A stretch of DNA of 64,000 bases from Candidatus Aminicenantota bacterium (GTDB taxonomy: Bacteria > Acidobacteriota > Aminicenantia > Aminicenantales > UBA4085), in NCBI GenBank assembly GCA_003141555.1, contig PLMN01000003.1, positions 62,001 through 126,000 of the forward strand. Reading direction: 5' to 3'. The notes beneath the pieces are model-generated. The model did not search any database. It was not told the DNA's origin and saw nothing but the letters and a program-made list of their open reading frames with translations. A program made the translations under genes and the position numbers. Positions 9,581 through 16,259 of the stretch are shown piece after piece (position 1 is the first letter of the stretch; every line of letters begins with the position of its first letter).

Positions 9581-10575
9581 TCGAACGAAATGAAAATTGG
9601 GGTTGCCTAAGATATAACACATCTTTGCATCAGTTTTCCTACACCGAGAAATTACCTAAAACAAGCGAACCTTACGCTAGTTTGCCAGTTGTGCTCAACA
9701 TAGTCATTTCCAGACGCTGTAATATGAATTGTAGATATTGTGTCGCTAAAGACTTTGCCGGAATTGTAAATGAAGACCTAATCCTTTCAAATGATTTGAT
9801 TAGATGGCTTAATAATTCGCCATTCATGCTTTTGGTGTTGACCGGTGGCGAACCACTCATGCCCCCATATGATGCAGTTTCGTTGCGCTTAATTAATTCC
9901 ATAAAAAGGCGGGGGATTATTATAGATACGAATGGCACTTGGCTTCCTGATCGCACTGTCCTAAATCAATTAAAAAAGCACAATGTCATGGTGCGAGTTT
10001 CGATGGATTCAATCAGCCCTGAAGAAGAAATTGAACAACGAAAAGTTGGGCGAGGACAAAAACTCGATGATCATTCTGCATATTATGAAAAACTAAATAA
10101 TATTTTAAAATTTCAATCTGCGGGCATTTGTACCGCCGTTCAGACGGTAATTTGGCGCTCAAATTCGAGCTCCCTTTATCAAATGATCTATTGGCTAGCA
10201 GATCATGGGATAAAGCGATGGTATCTTCAGCGATTAATTCCGTCCCATAGATTTAAAAAGCCTACAGGTCGTTTTGTATTAGAGAAGTCCAAATATTACA
10301 GCGAAGCAACTTCTATTGCGAAAAAAGCTCGCGCTGTTGGAATTGAGTGTGTCGCAAAAATGGATCTTAGGCACAATAGTGTTTTTCTGCTGACAGCCGA
10401 TGGTGAGCTTTATACTCAAGGAAATGCCCCGGGACAAAAGGTGCGGTTAGGGAGATTCCATGATATAAATAACTATTTTGACTATGTAAGTGCAGCTGAC
10501 CATGCATGTAGATATTATATTGCCGACGTGACTACGGAAGATCCAAAAACACGTCAGGGCATAGAGAAAGGCTAA
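9562..10575 (+). CDS. Radical SAM protein of unknown substrate
   Basis: 337 residues. The iron-sulfur motif CxxxCxxC is C53, C57, C60 (RRCNMNCRYC), and the AdoMet-binding LTGGEP is at about 94-98. There is no clear SPASM cysteine cluster at the C-terminus, only one late HACRYY. Residues 285-300 (FLLTADGELYTQGNAPG) resemble the end of the radical SAM barrel in peptide- or cofactor-modifying enzymes. The start overlaps the methyltransferase end by 19 bases. No small precursor peptide was found nearby, which argues against peptide maturation. A role in modifying a nucleotide or base is a guess from the neighbours. It is not viperin: the N-terminal motifs of that family are absent. Confidence 0.8.
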   Translation: MARNQIIERNENWGCLRYNTSLHQFSYTEKLPKTSEPYASLPVVLNIVISRRCNMNCRYCVAKDFAGIVNEDLILSNDLIRWLNNSPFMLLVLTGGEPLMPPYDAVSLRLINSIKRRGIIIDTNGTWLPDRTVLNQLKKHNVMVRVSMDSISPEEEIEQRKVGRGQKLDDHSAYYEKLNNILKFQSAGICTAVQTVIWRSNSSSLYQMIYWLADHGIKRWYLQRLIPSHRFKKPTGRFVLEKSKYYSEATSIAKKARAVGIECVAKMDLRHNSVFLLTADGELYTQGNAPGQKVRLGRFHDINNYFDYVSAADHACRYYIADVTTEDPKTRQGIEKG

Positions 10576-10657
10576 TTAGAAATTTTAATATTTGCTCCAA
10601 TAAATCATTGTTTAATTTTAAGTTTTATCATTTTGAAAACGAATTGAGGGGATAATA

Positions 10658-11629
10658 ATGACTGCACCGAACTTAATAAGTGATTGGGCGAATGGATTTG
10701 CGAAGCTGTATAGTAAGCAAGACCTAACTAGAAGTCCAGAAGAAATGTGGATTGCAACTATGGCGCATTGTAGTTCAATTGGGGAAGCAATCCGAAAATC
10801 AGATTATGTTGAGCTAATGTTTTTTGCATGCAAAGTTTTCTGCTGGATGCTATCATTTTCAGTTCGCATTAAAAAAGATCCACACCCCTTATTCCGTATC
10901 GATAATGAGTTTTGCGATATTGTGTATTTTAAATTCCCTGAGGTTTGTGGCCACTGTACGGATAGCCAATGTACTTGCCAACCAGTCGAAATGGATGCCA
11001 AGAAAGATAAAGCTGGGAAATACAAGAAACTTCTAGAGAAATGGGAAAGAGCCCATAGAGGCAAAGGTAATTCAACCAGTTATTCTATTGCTGATTGGTT
11101 AAAAATATTTACTGATATATATGGAGGTCGTATCCACCTTCAAACTCTTGAGACGCTTGGATTTCATTTTCTTGAAGAAGCGGGTGAAGAAGCGTTTGCG
11201 ATTCGAAAGTTAATTCAATTGAGAGGGGCTTTGGGGGCGAAGATAGCGGGGTTAGACGAAGCGAGTATCAAAAAATTGACGACTATACCGAATATCGCAA
11301 AAGCATATATTAGTCTTGGAAAAGGAAAGCTGGATGGTAAACCTCATTTTAAACTGAATGCAGCAACAAAAGAAAACATATTTAGTCGCATCGTGGATGC
11401 AAAAATGGATCTAATGATAGAACTTGCAGATGCATTTTCGTTTTTTTGTTCAATACTCATTAAGCTTAGTAAAGTCACCATAGCCGAAAATAAACATTTT
11501 GTTGCCGATTTAGAGAGTAGACTGATAAAAATGTATGGTGAGCCTAAGACAGGTTTAATTTGTCCTGAGTGCAAGAAGGATGTGTGCGATTGTTCCTTCT
11601 TTTCAAATATAGATGTTGTTGGAAAATAA
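10658..11629 (+). CDS. Cys-rich helical protein, possibly MazG-like
   Basis: 323 residues, largely helical. Residues 173-178 read EEAGEE and 255-258 ELAD, which resemble the EExxE and ExxD metal motifs of all-α NTP pyrophosphohydrolases (MazG/dUTPase-like). The gap between them, about 77 residues, is longer than in MazG, so this is a tentative match. Two cysteine clusters, CGHCTDSQCTC (about 105-115) and CPECKKDVCDC (near the C-terminus), look like metal knuckles. A good ribosome site (GAGGGG) precedes ATG 10658. It stands 82 bases after the radical SAM gene and 36 bases before the deaminase, in the same AT-rich cassette. If it hydrolyses a nucleotide, it would fit beside the dCMP deaminase. 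Confidence 0.45.
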   Translation: MTAPNLISDWANGFAKLYSKQDLTRSPEEMWIATMAHCSSIGEAIRKSDYVELMFFACKVFCWMLSFSVRIKKDPHPLFRIDNEFCDIVYFKFPEVCGHCTDSQCTCQPVEMDAKKDKAGKYKKLLEKWERAHRGKGNSTSYSIADWLKIFTDIYGGRIHLQTLETLGFHFLEEAGEEAFAIRKLIQLRGALGAKIAGLDEASIKKLTTIPNIAKAYISLGKGKLDGKPHFKLNAATKENIFSRIVDAKMDLMIELADAFSFFCSILIKLSKVTIAENKHFVADLESRLIKMYGEPKTGLICPECKKDVCDCSFFSNIDVVGK

Positions 11630-11665
11630 TCAATACTATTTATCCTATATTTCTATCAAAGAAAA

Positions 11666-13009
11666 ATGAGACCATCAAAAGACGAATATTATTTGAATGT
11701 CGCGGAGCAAATAGCACTCAGAAGCACGTGCATCAGGGCGAACTATGGTGCCGTTATTGTAAATAACGATCAAATTATTGCGACTGGATACAATGGTGCG
11801 CCGAGAAATACGCTTAATTGTATAGATGTAGGAACCGAATGCTATAGAAGTAAGCTTGCAATAAGAAGCGGTGAGAATTATGAACTATGTAGAGCTGTTC
11901 ATGCCGAACAAAATGCAATTATTGAAGCTTCAAGGATTGATATGTTGGGCGCGGCACTTTATTTAGTTTGTCTTGATGCTAAAACCAAGGAACCATATTC
12001 AAACTCTGAGCCGTGCCGCATATGTAAAAGATTCATTATTAATGCTGGGATAAATAAAGTAATTGCCCGCGTCACGAGAAATAGATTCAAGACGTACCAT
12101 GTCAGGAATTGGATCGATAATAATTTGTGGGAATATAGAAAGCGGGGGAGAAAAATTGTTCCTGTTGAAGCACCGCGAACACTTAGCGAAGCAGTAGATA
12201 TCATAAGGGCAAAGAAATTAATAAATCATTTTTCGCTTGCAGATGCTTTAGTTGTTCAATTACGAAGTGGGGAGATGGCAAAGCAAGCTATAGGAAGAGT
12301 TGCGGCTCGCTACTTTTTTAATAATGTTAAGAATATGAATTCTGTTGCTCTTTCTTGTGGAGACACAATACTTAGTATGCTTGAACATCTCCCATATCAG
12401 CCTCACCTTCAGCTAGTGATAAACCAATTGTCAATAGAAGGCGATCCTTCAATGATCCATCAAGCGCCTGCTACCCTTGTAGGTCTTCTCAGAGCGAAAT
12501 CTTCACCTAAATCGAAGGTTTTTGGCCTGCAGCTTCCTCCGCGTAATATGTTTAAAATTCCTTATAAAGTTGAGCAGGATGAATTCAATCCGCGATTAAT
12601 TAAAAAACTTTGGGCGGAAGCGCGTTGTTCAGAATACGCTTTCCTCGGGGTGGGTTCTGCTGCATCTGACTCAGCTAGTTTTTGGGCAATGGCTCAATCA
12701 GCGACTGAAGGAAGATTTTCAAAAATAGCAAAGAAAATTGGCATTATAGGTGAGATTAATAATCAGGTATTTAATGAAAATGGAGAAGATTGTTCTCATC
12801 TGATTCCCGGATTTGATAGTCATGTTGTTAATATTTTGAAATTAACTGATTTAAAATCAATGGCCAAGGACCGGTCGAAGCAAAAAGTCGTTTTGGTCGC
12901 AACTGGCGAGAGTAAAACAAAGGCTTTGCGAACCGCTTTAAAATATGGTTTTGCCAATGTTATAATTACTAGCCGAGAAGATGCCGATAGGCTATTAGAG
13001 AAAGAGTAA
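11666..13009 (+). CDS. dCMP deaminase domain fused to a SorC-type sugar-binding domain
   Basis: 447 residues. Residues 1-165 are a zinc-dependent (deoxy)cytidylate deaminase: HAE at 79-81 and PCRIC at 116-120, with the dCMP-deaminase-type insert SGENYELCRAVHAEQNAI before it. Residues of about 180-447 match the effector domain of SorC/DeoR-family regulators: VALSCGDTI, AFLGVGSAASDS, IGIIGEINNQVF, and the closing phosphate-site pattern VLVATGESKTKALRTAL...VIITSREDADRLL. The helix-turn-helix that normally precedes this domain is missing; the deaminase stands in its place. The SorC domain binds phosphosugars in known regulators, so it could sense a nucleotide or sugar phosphate here. It is the last gene of the + strand cassette. 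I know no characterised protein with this architecture. Confidence 0.8.
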   Translation: MRPSKDEYYLNVAEQIALRSTCIRANYGAVIVNNDQIIATGYNGAPRNTLNCIDVGTECYRSKLAIRSGENYELCRAVHAEQNAIIEASRIDMLGAALYLVCLDAKTKEPYSNSEPCRICKRFIINAGINKVIARVTRNRFKTYHVRNWIDNNLWEYRKRGRKIVPVEAPRTLSEAVDIIRAKKLINHFSLADALVVQLRSGEMAKQAIGRVAARYFFNNVKNMNSVALSCGDTILSMLEHLPYQPHLQLVINQLSIEGDPSMIHQAPATLVGLLRAKSSPKSKVFGLQLPPRNMFKIPYKVEQDEFNPRLIKKLWAEARCSEYAFLGVGSAASDSASFWAMAQSATEGRFSKIAKKIGIIGEINNQVFNENGEDCSHLIPGFDSHVVNILKLTDLKSMAKDRSKQKVVLVATGESKTKALRTALKYGFANVIITSREDADRLLEKE

Positions 13010-13274
13010 AAAGCGAATCGATAATATTTGATTATATTCAAAAGCCCTATTCAGGCGAATTGACATTCCAGCGAAAGCATACTCCTCTTTCGTCTTTACG
13101 CTTCCCGTGAGGGGGATGCGCCTATTCTGGAAGTCGAGTTTTTATAGATGGCCCTGGAGCTGATCGCCGGAGGGGCTCGAAGTTCCCTAAAAGGCTTGAA
13201 ATACTCCAACGGCCGTTTCAAAAAGATTGCGATCACTGGCGCCATTACGGATTATACTTTACTGATATTTTCTT
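13010..13274. other. Convergent intergenic region with a GC-rich patch
   Basis: The two halves of the island converge here. About 13060-13260 is clearly richer in GC than both sides. Open frames can be drawn through it on both strands, but none has a ribosome site or a recognisable sequence. It may be leftover chromosomal or mobile DNA between two separately acquired modules. Confidence 0.45.
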
Positions 13275-14210
13275 TTAATGATTTGATATTCTTGATGATT
13301 TATGTATGCAATCATGGCATAAAGTACAGAGTGTTTGTAGGTTTTCCTTCGTATTCTCTCCTCTTTCCACGTGGGGCTTTATGTGGTGAAGTTCTAAATG
13401 CCTGGGATCCGATGGATTCCATTCCTGATGCGTCCATCCGCAAGAGCTGCATTTATACGCATCTCGCCTGAGAACTTCTCTACGTACGGAGTCCGGAATA
13501 ATTCGGTCATGTTCATGACTCTGTCGATCCGCTTGAAGAACATATTCCCCGACCTGCAAATCAGGCCGCCCGGTATTCTTTGTCGCTATCGGCCAACCGT
13601 ATTCCGTACGTAGTTCCCTTATCCTTCGCGCCCATTCGGTTTTTTGATTAGCGACATATCTCAGCTCTTCCCCGCTAATGGGCTGTCCCACATTTTCTCT
13701 TAAAAACTCCAATATTTTATCTCGCACGGAAAGTCTTTTCCTCCTAATAATATTGGCCGTATTCCATCTGTGTGCGGCATCACGATCTTGGCGAGTACTG
13801 ATCAGAATATAATCATCCGGCTTCATAGATCCCAAATCATCTTCTCTAAGCGAGAAATCACCTTCAATATTCATTTGTTTTGCCGTTATCCCATTAATGA
13901 TCTTCCAACCGAGTTGAACTCGGAGTTCTCTAAGTCTTCGAGGCCATTCTTGAATTCCTGAAACTACTAATAATTCATCGCCTTTAATCACGGTTTGAGG
14001 ATATTTTTGGAAATAACGTAGGATTCGTTCTCGCGCGGAATTTGTTCCATCTACAAGAATTAAAGATTTCCCTAAATCACGTAGGCCGTGAAAAATGTCA
14101 ACCAATGCCAATACCTTCTTGCGAAGATCATGATTTTTAAGTTCAGATTCAAAATTCCGAATAAGATCTTCAATCTGATTTCTAAGAGATTCGGAATTCT
14201 TGCGGCTCAT
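13275..14210 (-). CDS. HNH endonuclease, probable restriction enzyme of the m5C system
   Basis: 311 residues from ATG 14210. The C-terminus (about 240-311) is an HNH nuclease: CSSC...LELHHIKP...ENLQTLCTLCHDCIH, with paired cysteines that would hold a structural zinc. Before it lie two copies of one domain, each with a xxxILxxxx...GxELxxV...EWxRRxRELRxxxGW pattern (about 77-125 and 170-225), probably winged-helix-like DNA readers. I chose ATG 14210 because it overlaps the vsr stop as ATGA and follows GAAGGGA; an upstream in-frame start would lie within vsr. The position next to vsr and an m5C methyltransferase makes it the likely restriction enzyme. Its target is unknown. Confidence 0.75.
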   Translation of the reverse strand: MSRKNSESLRNQIEDLIRNFESELKNHDLRKKVLALVDIFHGLRDLGKSLILVDGTNSARERILRYFQKYPQTVIKGDELLVVSGIQEWPRRLRELRVQLGWKIINGITAKQMNIEGDFSLREDDLGSMKPDDYILISTRQDRDAAHRWNTANIIRRKRLSVRDKILEFLRENVGQPISGEELRYVANQKTEWARRIRELRTEYGWPIATKNTGRPDLQVGEYVLQADRQSHEHDRIIPDSVRREVLRRDAYKCSSCGWTHQEWNPSDPRHLELHHIKPHVERGENTKENLQTLCTLCHDCIHKSSRISNH

Positions 14211-14641
14211 CGGCTTTTCCCTTCCGCGTCTTGCGGTAATAAAAAACGAGAGATTTTCGCTTTTAAGCAATCCGGGTTCCTAGTTTGGCATTCCCATATG
14301 ACTAAGTATTTCCAACCGATTTTACGTAATTGCCCTTGTTGATATTTGTCTCTCATAATATTTTCATTGAGCTTTTTATTCCAAAACTTCTTATTTGAAA
14401 CCGGCCGTTTTGAACGTCGGCATCCCGCGTGTCCATGCCAAAAACAACCATGAATGAAAATAACCTTCTTGTGTCTCTTAAGGACAATATCCGGATTACC
14501 CGGCAATAATTTCTGATAAATTCGGAAACGATATCCCATCCTATGAATAATCGATCTTACGGTTAATTCCGGTCGCGTATTTTCGCTTTTGACATGGCTC
14601 ATTATCCAACTGCGTTTGGTCGGCGAAAATACGTCCGCCAT
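14207..14641 (-). CDS. vsr: Very-short-patch mismatch endonuclease Vsr
   Basis: 144 residues, the normal Vsr length. It has the family start (MSHVKSENTRPELTVR), the catalytic region GNPDIVLKRHKKVIFIHGC and the zinc-site FWHGHAGC, then the conserved WKYLVIWEC. Vsr nicks beside T:G mismatches that arise when 5-methylcytosine deaminates, so it protects sites methylated by the adjacent enzyme. Its ATG directly follows the methyltransferase stop (TAG at 14642-14644), and its own stop overlaps the nuclease start. The trio is therefore one transcription unit on the - strand. Confidence 0.95.
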   Translation of the reverse strand: MADVFSPTKRSWIMSHVKSENTRPELTVRSIIHRMGYRFRIYQKLLPGNPDIVLKRHKKVIFIHGCFWHGHAGCRRSKRPVSNKKFWNKKLNENIMRDKYQQGQLRKIGWKYLVIWECQTRNPDCLKAKISRFLLPQDAEGKSR

Positions 14642-15868
14642 CTATTTCCGGTTCATCGAGAGGAGTAAAAGCACGACATCCGCGACGCGTGAGGCGAGTA
14701 GAGGCGGGACGGCGTTGCCAATTTGTCTTGCTATTTCGATTTTAGTGCCCGAAAAAATAAAATCATCCGGAAACGATTGAAGCCGAGCCGCTTCTCTATG
14801 CGTAATAGGCCGATGCTGTTTCGGATGAAGATATCGTCCCTTTTCGGGCTTGAAGAATTCGGTTCTTATGGTGAATGCGGGTCTATCCCACCAAAGTCGA
14901 CCGAAAAGATCGGTTCCCCCGGATTTTTTTCTTATCCAACATTGAGGCGTTAGTTCGGGAGCGTTTTTTTGAAGATCGAAACGATTCATTCCTTCATCGG
15001 GTATCGCCTTATATCTGGCAAGGCTTTCGCGGGTGGGAGTTCTTCCGAAATGTAGGTTGAAGGGAGGAGCCTCATTTCTTATTTCAGTCCCCTTGGGGGT
15101 CGGTAAGTCTCCAATTGCGTCCCTGACGGTTCTCCATTTCTGAGCATTGGGCATATATTCACCGAGAACGTTCACTAGATATTTTGGAGAAGATGACATC
15201 TTGTTGGGATTGTAATGTGTTTTTCTGGGGGGGAAGAGCATCCGAGGATCGGCGAATTTACATCCTACGATAATAGCCCTTTTCCTTGTTTGAGGTACTC
15301 CGAAATCGGCGGCGCAAAGAATATCTCCCCACACCTGAAATCCCAACGCCTCGGCTGCTCCCATTATTTCCGCATGTTCAAAAGAACCTAAAAGTTGGGG
15401 GACATTTTCCATTACGAATATTTCGGCCTTGGCGATCTCCACGATATTTAAAAAAGGCCGCCACAATTGTTTTCTGGGATCCCCTTCACGATTCTTATTT
15501 AATAGACTGAAACCTTGGCATGGTGGGCCGCCTATAACGACATCCGCCTCGGGAATGTGAGATCTTCCTGATCGCAGAATTTCATTGATATCGCCCGGAA
15601 CGCAATGATTACCGAAATTTACGTTATACGTATTTACACAATCTTCATTGAAATCATTGGCCCAAACGGACGTAAATAGATGGCCGCATCTTTCCGAAAA
15701 GCCGAGGGACATGCCTCCGGCACCGGAAAAAAGATCGATTAGGCGATAACGTTTTCTTTTCTTTACTAATTTGCCGGAATTCCTGGCCCCATAAATCCGT
15801 TCATCTTCCTTCAAGAACGAAGCGATTTTCGATTCAATCGAGTATGGGACTATTCTTGTTTTCGTCAA
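14642..15868 (-). CDS. DNA (cytosine-5) methyltransferase of a type II restriction system
   Basis: 408 residues with the ordered m5C methyltransferase motifs: I LFSGAGG (46-52), IV GGPPCQGFS (catalytic Cys about 116), VI ENVP (154-157), VIII QTRKRAIIVG, then a short target-recognition region and the closing RQIGNAVPP. The 38-residue leader before motif I is basic and unassigned. The gene is AT-rich, as are its neighbours vsr and the HNH nuclease downstream. It is transcribed away from the sigma-54 export locus, from the region 15869-16200. The recognition sequence cannot be read from the protein. Confidence 0.95.
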   Translation of the reverse strand: MTKTRIVPYSIESKIASFLKEDERIYGARNSGKLVKKRKRYRLIDLFSGAGGMSLGFSERCGHLFTSVWANDFNEDCVNTYNVNFGNHCVPGDINEILRSGRSHIPEADVVIGGPPCQGFSLLNKNREGDPRKQLWRPFLNIVEIAKAEIFVMENVPQLLGSFEHAEIMGAAEALGFQVWGDILCAADFGVPQTRKRAIIVGCKFADPRMLFPPRKTHYNPNKMSSSPKYLVNVLGEYMPNAQKWRTVRDAIGDLPTPKGTEIRNEAPPFNLHFGRTPTRESLARYKAIPDEGMNRFDLQKNAPELTPQCWIRKKSGGTDLFGRLWWDRPAFTIRTEFFKPEKGRYLHPKQHRPITHREAARLQSFPDDFIFSGTKIEIARQIGNAVPPLLASRVADVVLLLLSMNRK

Positions 15869-16200
15869 ATTATCAACTCGATGTAGAGGAAATCATGATG
15901 AGCAATCCATCATTTTCATTTAAGAGACGCTTGTTCTTCTTATCCTCGTCATATTAATTGAGAAATCGATCATATCGTTCTTTCCCATACGGCTCGTCCT
16001 AATTAGTAATACAATTATTTTTGGGTAAAAAGATTCCCATGCCCAAGTAATTAGTTGCTCGGATTAATTACACTAGTCCTTTCAGGTTCGTTTTAAATAT
16101 TACCACTTTTTGGTTAGCTTCCAAAGCATTCGGGAGAAGTAGGTAATATTCTCTTATTACTTGCGTATATAATCCCATTATTGCCACGTCATTTCTCCCT
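15869..16200. other. AT-rich divergent intergenic region
   Basis: This separates the methyltransferase (leftward) from the export locus (rightward) and is the right edge of the AT-rich island. No gene is seen. It holds the inverted repeat at 16096-16150 and presumably the promoter of the restriction set, which I could not fix with confidence. The GC content rises again from about 16200. Confidence 0.55.
16096..16150. promoter_or_regulatory. Inverted repeat, candidate activator site for the sigma-54 promoter
   Basis: AATATTACC (16096-16104) and its exact complement GGTAATATT (16142-16150) are 37 bases apart. They lie about 75-130 bases before the predicted start of transcription at about 16227, where enhancer-binding proteins usually bind. 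The site could instead serve the leftward restriction operon, or be a single wide operator. Confidence 0.4.
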
Positions 16201-16216
16201 TGGCACAAAACCTGCA
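16201..16216 (+). promoter_or_regulatory. Sigma-54 promoter of the export locus
   Basis: TGGCACAAAACCTGCA matches the -24/-12 consensus TGGCACRNNNNTTGCW at every defined position but one (C for the first T before TGC). Spacing of GG to GC is exact. Transcription should start near 16227, 33 bases before the TolC-like ATG, with a ribosome site (CGGAG) in between. This implies control by an activator of the NtrC type, none of which is encoded in the window. Confidence 0.72.
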
Positions 16217-16259
16217 CTATGTACCTTGAAATGCGATTTTCTGCATCCGGAGAACGATC

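Noticed and set aside
9562-10575. Viperin-type antiviral radical SAM enzyme.
   Set aside because: CxxxCxxC is shared by many families; the viperin-specific N-terminal motif and C-terminal region are absent and no nucleotide kinase is nearby.
13148-13471. Open frame of 107 codons on the + strand between the two island modules.
   Set aside because: No ribosome site, overlaps the HNH gene end on the other strand, and the composition changes midway.
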